Of a stretch of DNA of 6,608 bases, positions 1-5,699 are shown one piece after another (the first letter of the stretch is position 1; each line of letters opens with the position of its first letter). The notes under the pieces were generated by a model. That model was not told where the DNA came from. It made no database searches and was given only the letters and a program-made list of their open reading frames with translations. This DNA is from Bacteroidota bacterium. GTDB taxonomy: Bacteria > Bacteroidota > Bacteroidia > Bacteroidales > Marinifilaceae. Made by a program: the position numbers and the translations under genes. The stretch is from the NCBI GenBank assembly GCA_023400335.1, contig JAEXFF010000092.1, forward strand, positions 1-6,608. Direction: 5' to 3'.

Positions 1-59
1 ATCGTATGGCGGGGATGTTTATAGGAAAGAATTTGTCTGCAGAGCAAATAGAGCTATGA
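1..59 (+). CDS. 3' end of an unidentified upstream gene (partial)
   Basis: The frame beginning at base 3 reads RMAGMFIGKNLSAEQIEL and then a TGA stop at 57-59. It looks like an ordinary amphipathic C-terminus, and it ends well before the AT-rich promoter region of the next gene. A second frame is open from base 2 to the TAA at 71-73, but its residue composition (several Arg and Cys) is less protein-like. I do not recognise the family from 18 residues and assign no function. Confidence 0.3.
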   Translation, partial: RMAGMFIGKNLSAEQIEL

Positions 60-141
60 TTTTTGTAAGGTAAAAGATAAAAACCGGAAAGACAGATCAG
101 CTATAAATTTTTTTTATTTTTTCAGAATTTATGATTGCTAA

Positions 142-157
142 TCGTATATATTTACGA
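142..157. promoter_or_regulatory. Candidate operator palindrome in the rel/spo promoter
   Basis: TCGTA (142-146) and TACGA (153-157) are perfect inverted 5-mers around the spacer TATATT. The whole 16 bases form a palindrome except for one mismatched pair. The site ends 7 bases before the -7 box at 165, so a bound regulator would sit between the two promoter elements. The downstream Fur-family gene in the same presumed operon is one candidate binder. That is inference, and short palindromes arise easily in AT-rich DNA. Confidence 0.25.
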
Positions 158-164
158 GAATTTA

Positions 165-172
165 TATCTTTG
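165..172 (+). promoter_or_regulatory. Candidate Bacteroidales -7 promoter box for the rel/spo-fur operon
   Basis: TATCTTTG matches the Bacteroidetes sigma-ABfr -7 consensus TAnnTTTG exactly. No good TTTG -33 element lies 19-21 bases upstream, so this is a half-supported promoter. Transcription would start near 179 and give a leader of roughly 95 bases. Confidence 0.45.
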
Positions 173-265
173 AGATAGCTTGCTGACAATTTCTAAAAGA
201 GATGAAAATAGGTTCCCGGCAGGCAAGGATCAGAAAAAGGGAATTTATTTCTTTTAGTTGTAGTA

Positions 266-274
266 AAGGAGGAG
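266..274 (+). promoter_or_regulatory. Strong Shine-Dalgarno site before the rel/spo start
   Basis: AAGGAGGAG lies directly before two adjacent ATG codons (275 and 278). The core GGAGG (268-272) is 2 bases from the first ATG and 5 from the second, so the second ATG (278) has the more usual spacing. Strong SD sites are uncommon in this phylum, and the other genes here lack one, so translation of this gene may be set unusually high or controlled at the RBS. Confidence 0.6.
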
Positions 275-2467
275 ATGATGACAGACCAGGAATTAATAAA
301 AAATGCTTTCGACGATTTGCTCGCCTCACTATGGCCCGGTACAACAAAGGAAAGTAAACAGTTAATAAAGAAGGCATTTGATTTTGCCAATGAGGCCCAC
401 AAAGGGATGAAAAGAAGATCGGGAGAGCCCTATATCTTGCATCCGATAGCTGTCGCCAAAATAACGGCAAAGGAGATCGGGCTGAAAACGAAATCTGTTG
501 TAGCCGCCTTGTTGCATGATGTCGTGGAAGATACAGAGTATACGGTTGATGATATTGCCAGTTTATTTGGTCCCAAGATCGCTTCTCTGGTAGATGGTCT
601 GACGAAGATCCGGGAGGTAATGGGATCGGATACCAGTAAGCAGGCGGAGAGTTTCCGGAAAATGATCCTGACTTTGGCCGATGATGTACGGGTGATTTTA
701 ATTAAAATCGCCGATCGTTTGCATAATATGCGTACGTTATCTTCTATGCCGGAACATAAGCAGGTAAAAATTGCCAGCGAGACCTTATACATTTATGCTC
801 CTCTGGCCCACCGTATGGGGCTTCATGCCATTAAGACAGAATTGGAAGATTTAAGTTTAAAATACGAGCATCCGGAAGAATACGAAGTAATCGATAAAAA
901 AATAGAAGCTTACCACAGGGAATATTCCGGTTTGTTTGAAAAATTTATTGAACCTATCCGGGGAAAGTTGGATATAAACGGGTATGAATATACCATAACC
1001 GCCCGTACTAAAAGTGTGTATTCGGTATGGCTGAAAATGCAGAAACGGGATATCAGTTTTGATGAAATCTATGACTTACTGGCCGTGCGGATTGTATTCA
1101 ATCCTAAAACAGAACAACCTGAAAAGTGGCAGTGCTGGAATATTTATTCTCTGATAACTGATTTATACCGGCCGAAGCCGGAGCGGATCAGGGATTGGGT
1201 AAGCACGCCTAAAGCGAATGGGTATGAAGCTTTGCATGTAACTGTGATGGGGCCTTCTGGCCAGTGGATTGAAGTTCAGATCCGTTCCCAGCGGATGGAT
1301 GAGATCGCTGAAAAAGGTTTAGCTGCACATTGGAAATATAAAAGTGAGGGAGGAGAAGGCAATTCTGAATTGGATAAATGGCTTGCCGGGATTAAGGAAA
1401 TGCTGGAGCAATCTGATTCCGATGCTTTGGAATTCCTGGATGAGTTTAAACTGAATCTTTTCGCTAAAGAAATCCGGGTGTTTACTCCTAAAGGACATAT
1501 GAAGACTTTACCTAAAGGAGCAACCGCTTTGGACTTTGCTTACGATATACATACAGAGATCGGGAATACCTGTATCGGAGCCAAAGTGAATCATAAGTTG
1601 GTGCCGATGAGTTATGTGCTTCAAAGCGGAGATCAGGTAGAGGTGCTGACCAGTGACAGGCAAAAGCCTCAGAGGGAATGGCTGGATTTTGTCGTAACAG
1701 CAAAGGCGAAATCCCATATTGATGCGGCATTTAAGAAAGAAAGAAAAGATCAGATCCGGCGGGGTATTGTCATTTTTGACGGGATTGTAAAAGAGCTGAA
1801 ATTACCTTCTACCTCCGAGCCCCTGAAAAAAATACTGGCGCAGTTGAAGTTGAAAAATAAAGAGGATTTGTATGCTGAGATTGCTAAAAACGCGCTGACA
1901 AGGGAACAGATCGTAAAGGAGTTGAAAAAGAAAGCTGAAAATAGATTTATGAAGTATTGGAAGCTGCAATTCCTTTGGAGTGACAGGGATAACGAAGACC
2001 GGAAAAACAGGGATAGCCGGGAGGATGAGGTAAATGACGAAAATACCGATATTGTCATTTCCTCTTGTTGTAATCCTATACCGGGAGATGATGTGGTGGG
2101 AATCAATATCGGAGGAAAAGTGATGGTTCATAAGCGTAAATGCCCGGAAGCTATCCGGTTGATGTCCAGCTATGGAGATAAGATCGTACCTGTGCGGTGG
2201 GTAACTCACAAAGTCATGTCTTTCCCAGCTATTATGCAGCTATCCGGTATTGACAGAGTGGGAGTCGTGAGCGATATCACTGCGGTTATATCCAAAGAAA
2301 ACAGTGTAAATATGCGGATGATACACTTTGAGACGAAAGATGGTATTTTTGAAGGGATGATTCATGTGTATGTACATAATACAGCCGATTTGAATCGTTT
2401 GATTTCAAAAATATCTTCTCTGAAAGGAGTCGAAAAAGTATCCCGGGTAGAGAATCTTGAAAATTGA
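275..2467 (+). CDS. Bifunctional (p)ppGpp synthetase/hydrolase (RelA/SpoT family, long RSH)
   Basis: This enzyme makes and degrades the stringent-response alarmone (p)ppGpp from ATP plus GDP/GTP. The length, 730 aa, is normal for a long RSH. Domains in order: HD hydrolase, with H56, HDVVEDT (81-87) and KIADRLHNMRTL (144-155); synthetase, with IYDLLAVRI (D267) and IEVQIR (E333), matching the catalytic Asp and Glu known from Rel of Streptococcus; TGS at about 398-460, including YDIHTEIG; a helical region with a charged, probably flexible stretch at about 569-592; the Cys-Cys/His/Cys zinc-finger-like domain, with C598, C599, H619 and C623; and a C-terminal ACT domain at about 650-725. Hydrolase and synthetase residues are both present, so it should be bifunctional. 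I leave the symbol blank because rel, relA and spoT are all used for this protein. The start is 275 or, by RBS spacing, 278. The fur-family gene follows 12 bp downstream. Confidence 0.97.
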   Translation: MMTDQELIKNAFDDLLASLWPGTTKESKQLIKKAFDFANEAHKGMKRRSGEPYILHPIAVAKITAKEIGLKTKSVVAALLHDVVEDTEYTVDDIASLFGPKIASLVDGLTKIREVMGSDTSKQAESFRKMILTLADDVRVILIKIADRLHNMRTLSSMPEHKQVKIASETLYIYAPLAHRMGLHAIKTELEDLSLKYEHPEEYEVIDKKIEAYHREYSGLFEKFIEPIRGKLDINGYEYTITARTKSVYSVWLKMQKRDISFDEIYDLLAVRIVFNPKTEQPEKWQCWNIYSLITDLYRPKPERIRDWVSTPKANGYEALHVTVMGPSGQWIEVQIRSQRMDEIAEKGLAAHWKYKSEGGEGNSELDKWLAGIKEMLEQSDSDALEFLDEFKLNLFAKEIRVFTPKGHMKTLPKGATALDFAYDIHTEIGNTCIGAKVNHKLVPMSYVLQSGDQVEVLTSDRQKPQREWLDFVVTAKAKSHIDAAFKKERKDQIRRGIVIFDGIVKELKLPSTSEPLKKILAQLKLKNKEDLYAEIAKNALTREQIVKELKKKAENRFMKYWKLQFLWSDRDNEDRKNRDSREDEVNDENTDIVISSCCNPIPGDDVVGINIGGKVMVHKRKCPEAIRLMSSYGDKIVPVRWVTHKVMSFPAIMQLSGIDRVGVVSDITAVISKENSVNMRMIHFETKDGIFEGMIHVYVHNTADLNRLISKISSLKGVEKVSRVENLEN

Positions 2468-2479
2468 TGTTATTTACGA

Positions 2480-2935
2480 ATGAATACAGGGAAAATGAAA
2501 GATGTGGTAAAGGAAGTTTTTACAGCTTACCTGCAAAAAAAAGGTTGCCGGAAAACACCGGAACGCTATGCCATATTGGAAGAAATTTATTCCCGTCCCG
2601 AACATTTTGATGTTGAATCCATTTTTATGGCAATGAATAAAAAGAATTATCGGGTAAGCCGGGCGACGATTTATAATACAATAGAGTTATTACTGGATTG
2701 TAATTTAGTGATCAAACATCAGTTTAAAAATAATACCGCTCAGTTTGAAAGAGCATATAATAATGACCGGCACGAACATCTGATTTGCCTGAAATGCGGA
2801 AAGGTGGAAGAATTTTCTGACAATCGCCTGGATGAAATAACGGATTATATTGCCGGGAAGCGGAACTTTTCTGTACACCATCGTTTAATGTATATCTACG
2901 GTATTTGTAAGTCTTGTCAGTCGGGGAAAAAATGA
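2480..2935 (+). CDS. Fur-family metal-dependent transcriptional regulator (Fur/PerR/Zur type)
   Basis: A 151-aa, full-length Fur-family protein. The N-terminal winged helix includes KTPERYAILEEI (25-36) and the recognition helix SRATIYNTIELL (60-71). The C-terminal dimerisation and metal domain carries RHEHLICLKCGK (97-108), which supplies H98 and H100 as likely sensory ligands plus C103/C106. A second pair, C143/C146, completes the four-Cys structural zinc site. Such proteins repress iron, zinc or peroxide-defence genes when metal-loaded. Sequence alone does not say which metal this one senses, so no symbol is given. The HHDH run typical of classical Fur is RHEH here, which leaves PerR-like or Zur-like roles open. 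It starts 12 bp after the rel/spo stop with no recognisable RBS, which suggests co-transcription and possibly translational coupling. Confidence 0.93.
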   Translation: MNTGKMKDVVKEVFTAYLQKKGCRKTPERYAILEEIYSRPEHFDVESIFMAMNKKNYRVSRATIYNTIELLLDCNLVIKHQFKNNTAQFERAYNNDRHEHLICLKCGKVEEFSDNRLDEITDYIAGKRNFSVHHRLMYIYGICKSCQSGKK

Positions 2936-3041
2936 AAATATCCCTGCGGAAGTACCGGCTGTTCAGAAAAAAAGACTGTATGTTGTAAAATTTAATCTTG
3001 TAAAAAGAGGAAAGAAAAGATAGAAATTCTTTTAAAAAGAT

Positions 3042-3057
3042 TAACTTTGTATGTTTG
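3042..3057 (+). promoter_or_regulatory. Two abutting -7 promoter boxes upstream of purA
   Basis: TAACTTTG (3042-3049) and TATGTTTG (3050-3057) are back to back, and each matches TAnnTTTG exactly. Neither has a clean TTTG -33 box at 19-21 bases. Start sites would fall around 3056-3066, giving purA a leader of about 165-175 bases, which is long for a housekeeping gene. Confidence 0.5.
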
Positions 3058-3101
3058 TGTTTTTTCGGCAATGTTCCCCGGAGAAACAATTTTTATGTGA
3101 T

Positions 3102-3149
3102 ATAGTGAAAGAAGGCCTGGTCGTTTCGTTGAATAGTGAAAAAAGAAGG
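3102..3149 (+). repeat. Purine-rich direct repeat in the purA leader
   Basis: ATAGTGAAAGAAGG (3102-3115) recurs as ATAGTGAAAAAAGAAGG (3133-3149), the same word apart from three extra A residues. The copies start 31 bases apart, about three helical turns. They could be binding sites or remnants of a small duplication. Function is not known. Confidence 0.4.
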
Positions 3150-3155
3150 TAAGGC
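3115..3155 (+). promoter_or_regulatory. Candidate leader RNA element upstream of purA
   Basis: GCCT (3115-3118) can pair with AGGC (3152-3155), enclosing CTGGTCGT (3117-3124, which overlaps the stem) and GTTGAATAGTGA (3128-3139). The same 12-base word, preceded by CTGTCGT, lies inside a longer stem in the antiporter leader (5587-5646). A 4-bp stem is weak alone. The parallel with the second leader is the only reason to list it. Confidence 0.2.
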
Positions 3156-3229
3156 AAATAGTAATAATTATAACTCGATTTTTGAATTATTATAGGATAA
3201 TCAGAAGTCATTTTAATAAAATAATACAA

Positions 3230-4498
3230 ATGAAAGTAGATGTGTTACTTGGATTACAATGGGGAGATGAAGGGAAAGGAAAAGTGGTAGACGTTCTAAC
3301 ACCGAAGTATGATTTGGTAACCCGTTTTCAGGGAGGTCCGAATGCTGGTCACACTTTGGAGTTTGCTGGAGAAAAATATATTTTGCGCTCTATTCCATCC
3401 GGAATATTTCAGGGTGGAAAAATGAATATTATCGGAAATGGAGTAGTTCTGGATCCTTTGCTTTTTAAACAGGAAGCAGAAGGTCTGGCTGCAAGCGGTC
3501 ACGATATCCGTCAGCAGTTGTGTATTTCTAAAAAAGCCCACCTCATTTTACCTACACATCGTATGTTGGATGCTGCTTATGAGGCAGCAAAAGGAGATGC
3601 TAAAATTGGTACGACAGGAAAAGGAATCGGACCGGCTTATACAGATAAGATTAGCCGGAACGGCATAAGGGTAGGAGATATCCTGCATAATTTTCCTGAA
3701 AAATATGCAAAGGCAAAAGCAAAACACGAAACGATACTGAAAGCCCTGAATTATCAATACGATATTACAGAATTGGAGAAAGAATGGTTTGAGGCTATTG
3801 AATATTTGAAACAATTTGCTTTGATTGATAGCGAACATGTCATTAATAATTTGCTGAAAGAAGGTAAGACCGTATTGGCAGAAGGTGCCCAGGGGACTAT
3901 GCTGGATATCGATTTCGGTTCTTACCCGTTTGTTACTTCTTCCAATACAATTTGTGCCGGCGCTTGTACAGGCTTAGGCGTTGCTCCCCGCCGGATCGGA
4001 GAAGTATATGGTATTTTTAAAGCTTATTGTACCCGCGTAGGGAGTGGCCCCTTCCCGACGGAGCTGTTCGACGAAGTAGGCAAAGCCATGTCTACTTTAG
4101 GACATGAATTTGGTTCCGTAACCGGTAGGGCCCGTCGTTGCGGATGGTTGGACCTGGTTGCTCTGAAATATGCTGTCATGATTAATGGGGTAACTCAATT
4201 GATTATGATGAAGAGCGATGTCCAGGATTCTTTTGATACCATAAAAGCTTGTGTAGCTTATAAGATTAACGATGAAATTACTGAAGAGTTCCCCTATGAA
4301 TTTACTGAAGGAATAGAACCTGTATACGAGGCATTTCCTGGCTGGAAAACAGATATGACAAAGATGACTTCTGAGGATGAATTCCCGGAAGAGTTTAATG
4401 CTTATGTAAGCTTTATAGAGGAACAGACCGGAGTCCCGGTAAAAATTGTATCTGTCGGCGCCGATCGTGAGCAAACGATAATGAGGTACGAAGAATAA
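3230..4498 (+). CDS. purA: Adenylosuccinate synthetase
   Basis: This enzyme joins IMP and aspartate using GTP to make adenylosuccinate, the first committed step from IMP to AMP. From the ATG at 3230 it is 422 aa, the usual family length. Diagnostic motifs are WGDEGKGK (11-18, with catalytic D13), GGPNAGHT (35-42, with catalytic H41), GTTGKGIGPAY (127-137), K140 and R143, AEGAQGTMLDID (217-228), CTRVGSGPFPTEL (267-279), the nucleotide-loop arginines in VTGRARRCGW (297-306), KSDVQDSFD (328-336) and GADREQTI (410-417). The open frame extends upstream to a TTG at 3182, but the family always begins just before the GDEGKGK loop, so 3230 is the start. No Shine-Dalgarno site is visible. It appears to be a separate transcription unit from the rel/spo-fur pair. 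In E. coli, PurA is inhibited by (p)ppGpp, which gives the neighbourhood a functional logic. Confidence 0.98.
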   Translation: MKVDVLLGLQWGDEGKGKVVDVLTPKYDLVTRFQGGPNAGHTLEFAGEKYILRSIPSGIFQGGKMNIIGNGVVLDPLLFKQEAEGLAASGHDIRQQLCISKKAHLILPTHRMLDAAYEAAKGDAKIGTTGKGIGPAYTDKISRNGIRVGDILHNFPEKYAKAKAKHETILKALNYQYDITELEKEWFEAIEYLKQFALIDSEHVINNLLKEGKTVLAEGAQGTMLDIDFGSYPFVTSSNTICAGACTGLGVAPRRIGEVYGIFKAYCTRVGSGPFPTELFDEVGKAMSTLGHEFGSVTGRARRCGWLDLVALKYAVMINGVTQLIMMKSDVQDSFDTIKACVAYKINDEITEEFPYEFTEGIEPVYEAFPGWKTDMTKMTSEDEFPEEFNAYVSFIEEQTGVPVKIVSVGADREQTIMRYEE

Positions 4499-4529
4499 GA
4501 TATTGTTTTAAAGAATTTGATAAACAGAA

Positions 4530-4556
4530 GAGGGTTACATGAATTATGTGATCCTC
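4530..4556 (+). terminator. Hairpin after purA, possible transcription end
   Basis: GAGGGTTACAT (4530-4540) pairs with ATGTGATCCTC (4546-4556) around the loop GAATT, giving an 11-bp stem with two G-U pairs in the plus-strand RNA. It sits 31 bases after the purA stop, between convergent coding regions. No U-run follows, so it is not a classical intrinsic terminator and may instead protect the 3' end. As minus-strand RNA the two wobbles become A-C mismatches, which favours a plus-strand role. Confidence 0.4.
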
Positions 4557-4605
4557 AAATAAATGAGTGGAAAAGTATTCCTGCTGGGAGAGAAATGATG
4601 GGGTG

Positions 4606-5061
4606 TTATAAGTTTTCCCTGATTTCCTCCCAGTTGTATACCCTGTGATAAGTGGAGTTTTCAATATTTGTATTGTGGGGTGGTGTGAATATATATCGTT
4701 CTCCTTGGAAATACGAAAGATTTTTAGGATGATCGTCTAGCATGATATTTCCTGTAATACTGTTCTTTTTTCCGCAAAATACCAGCTGACGCCAGGAGAT
4801 GAATGGAAAATGTTCCTTCAGCCATGCTTGTTTATCATCCAGGCAATTCAGGAGCTCTGTAGCTGAGGATACAATCAGTACATCGTATTTTTTATTCAGG
4901 TATTGCAGTCCTTCAACGCTTCCTGTCATGACAGGAGCATAACGGAAAAATCCTTTTGAACTGACAATCGATTTTAAATTCGGAAAAGCGGAATACTCTT
5001 CTATACCGTTTAAATCCTGCGGAGTGATGTGAATTCCACGCCGGGTGTATTCCTGCTCAAT
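4606..5061 (-). pseudogene. 5'(3')-deoxyribonucleotidase, HAD superfamily, N-terminus lost
   Basis: The minus-strand product resembles the NT5C-type 5'(3')-deoxyribonucleotidases that dephosphorylate nucleoside monophosphates. Retained parts are TPQDLNGIEEYSAFP, FFRYAPVMTGSVEGL, HAD motif II (IVSSATE, near 4869), a Lys-bearing segment CGKKNSITG, and motif IV LDDHPKNL (Asp pair near 4737-4732). The open frame runs back through EQEYTRRGI to an in-frame TAG at 5077-5079, with no start before the Met at 4929. Family members begin about 30 residues earlier with a DxDG nucleophile motif. That motif is absent, because the expected DNA is replaced by the regulator fragment on the other strand. Translation from 4929 would give only 107 aa without the catalytic Asp. 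I therefore call it a non-functional remnant, or an assembly artefact. Confidence 0.8.
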
Positions 5062-5429
5062 TAATGGGACGTTCTGCTATCGAAGTGGTGTTCTTTGGAG
5101 GGACAGTTTTCAGAGATTCACAAGTAACTGTTGGGGTTCCTGTATTTCAGACATTACAAATGATCCGTGCCGACTGGTTGATTTTAGGTGTATGCAGTGT
5201 TCATCCGAAGATCGGTTTGTCCGTTCCCGACAGAGAAGAATCAGTGATCAAACGGTTGATGTTGGAACGGGCCTGCAGAACAATTGTTCTCGCAGACAGC
5301 CATAAATTAAATACGGCAGAGAGGTATATTATCGGTTCGTTGGACGATATTGATTATCTGATAGTTAAGGACGGTAAAATCACTGAAGTGAAAGATTCTT
5401 TTTCAGGTTGTAATTGTGTCGTTCTGTAA
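5061..5429 (+). pseudogene. DeoR-family transcriptional regulator, C-terminal half only
   Basis: The frame LMGRSAIEVVFFGGTVF, then GVCSVHPKIGLSVPDREE, VLADSHKLNTAE and DDIDYLIV is the sugar-phosphate-sensing C-terminal domain (DeoRC, ISOCOT fold) of DeoR/GlpR regulators. Such proteins are about 250 aa with an N-terminal helix-turn-helix. Only about 120 residues remain, and the HTH and first half of the sensor domain are missing. To the left, the frame leaves family resemblance near 5061 and meets a TGA at 5025-5027. The DNA there codes the nucleotidase on the opposite strand. An ATG at 5064 is internal to the domain and would give a 121-aa protein unable to bind DNA. The C-terminus and TAA stop are intact, and a good terminator follows at 5531. 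The original effector is probably a phosphorylated sugar, but the specificity is unknown. Confidence 0.8.
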
Positions 5430-5480
5430 ACTGGAACTAAACTGTCGTATCTGCTAGCCTGAAGTTTAAATTTAGCACCT

Positions 5481-5498
5481 TCCCCCGTCCCCGGGGGA
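5481..5498. other. GC-rich hairpin in the 3' region of the deoR remnant
   Basis: TCCCCCG (5481-5487) and CGGGGGA (5492-5498) form a perfect 7-bp inverted repeat around the loop TCCC. It stands out in AT-rich surroundings. No T-run follows on either strand, so it is not a standard terminator. It lies in the presumed 3' untranslated region, upstream of the real terminator. Confidence 0.45.
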
Positions 5499-5530
5499 TG
5501 ATCAATAACGGGAATATCCCTTGCTTTATC

Positions 5531-5554
5531 GGGATTTTCCAATCCCACTTTTTT
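5531..5554 (+). terminator. Intrinsic terminator after the deoR remnant
   Basis: GGGATT (5531-5536) pairs perfectly with AATCCC (5541-5546) across a TTCC loop, followed by AC and six T residues (5549-5554). This is a textbook Rho-independent layout on the plus strand. It would end transcription from the regulator remnant and insulate the antiporter gene, whose own promoter box follows immediately. Confidence 0.75.
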
Positions 5555-5558
5555 ATCG

Positions 5559-5566
5559 TATTTTTG
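5559..5566 (+). promoter_or_regulatory. Candidate -7 promoter box for the antiporter gene
   Basis: TATTTTTG is an exact TAnnTTTG match just after the terminator. A T-rich TTTT (5535-5538) lies 20 bases upstream, where the -33 TTTG element is expected, and is a three-of-four match. Transcription would start near 5573, giving a leader of about 125 bases before the ATG at 5700. Confidence 0.5.
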
Positions 5567-5586
5567 TATTTTAAGAGTGATGGTAA

Positions 5587-5646
5587 TTCAACTGACCTAC
5601 CCGTCTGTCGTGGAAGGTTGAATAGTGATTTAAGCAGGTCGTTGAG
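5587..5646 (+). promoter_or_regulatory. Imperfect long stem in the antiporter leader
   Basis: TTCAAC-T-GACCT (5587-5598) can pair with AGGTCGTTGAG (5636-5646): eleven base pairs, one of them G-U, with a single bulged T, closing a 37-base loop. The loop contains CTGTCGT (5605-5611) and GTTGAATAGTGA (5617-5628), the words also found in the purA leader. The stem lies wholly between the predicted start site and the start codon, so it could be a regulatory RNA structure. I recognise no known riboswitch class. Confidence 0.3.
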
Positions 5647-5699
5647 AAAGTAAATGAATGCAGGTTGCTGTCCGTTATAAAAAAGTTACCTGTTTATTA

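Larger units (their letters stand above)
60..274 (+). other. Non-coding leader region upstream of the rel/spo gene
   Basis: This is an AT-rich stretch with no convincing coding frame. It contains a T8-A-T6 run at 108-122, a near-palindrome at 142-157, a Bacteroidales-type -7 box at 165-172 and a strong ribosome binding site just before the start codon. The T-run might help end the upstream transcript, but I could not find a good stem directly before it, so I do not call an intrinsic terminator. Confidence 0.5.
2936..3229 (+). other. Intergenic region with promoter and long leader of purA
   Basis: There is no convincing gene in these 294 bases. I see no strong intrinsic terminator after the fur-family gene, so some read-through into purA is possible. 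The right half holds two abutting promoter boxes (3042-3057), a purine-rich direct repeat (3102-3115 and 3133-3149) and a candidate leader element. An 8-bp inverted repeat (TTAATCTT at 2992-2999, AAGATTAA at 3037-3044) touches the first promoter box. A nine-codon ATG frame at 3071-3100 has no RBS and is probably chance. Confidence 0.6.
5430..5699 (+). other. Non-coding region between the deoR remnant and the antiporter gene
   Basis: These 270 bases hold a GC-rich hairpin (5481-5498), an intrinsic terminator (5531-5554), a promoter box (5559-5566) and a leader with a long imperfect stem (5587-5646). A minus-strand frame runs through 5354-5548 and has a few protein-like stretches. It covers the terminator and overlaps the regulator coding sequence, so I do not call it a gene. 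Confidence 0.6.

Noticed and set aside
108..122. T-rich run as an intrinsic terminator for the upstream gene
   Set aside because: No stable stem directly precedes it on the plus strand.
1750..2209. Minus-strand open frames opposite the rel/spo gene
   Set aside because: Antisense shadows of a clearly coding plus-strand gene, with low-complexity Ser/Phe-rich composition and no family resemblance.
2992..3044. 8-bp inverted repeat TTAATCTT / AAGATTAA touching the purA promoter box
   Set aside because: The 37-base spacing is too wide for a single operator, and such AT-rich 8-mers are frequent. Noted only within the intergenic entry.
3071..3100. Nine-codon upstream open frame in the purA leader (MFPGETIFM)
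   Set aside because: No ribosome binding site and nothing attenuator-like in its codons. An ATG-to-stop of this length is common by chance.
3182..3229. Extended N-terminus of PurA from a TTG start
   Set aside because: Sixteen extra residues are not part of the family. The ATG at 3230 places the GDEGKGK loop at the usual distance.
5064..5429. The regulator fragment as a complete small protein starting at the ATG 5064
   Set aside because: The ATG falls inside the sensor-domain fold and the DNA-binding domain is absent, so truncation is the simpler explanation.
5354..5548. Minus-strand open frame beginning at a GTG and reading VGLENPDKARDIPV...
   Set aside because: It overlaps the end of the plus-strand regulator, crosses a plausible terminator, has no RBS, and matches no family I recognise. 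The PPGTGE segment alone is too short to call a P-loop protein.
5658..5699. Upstream ATG adding MQVAVRYKKVTCLL to the antiporter
   Set aside because: The added residues are polar and basic, and I do not associate them with the family N-terminus. The ATGs at 5700-5712 place the first membrane helix as expected.
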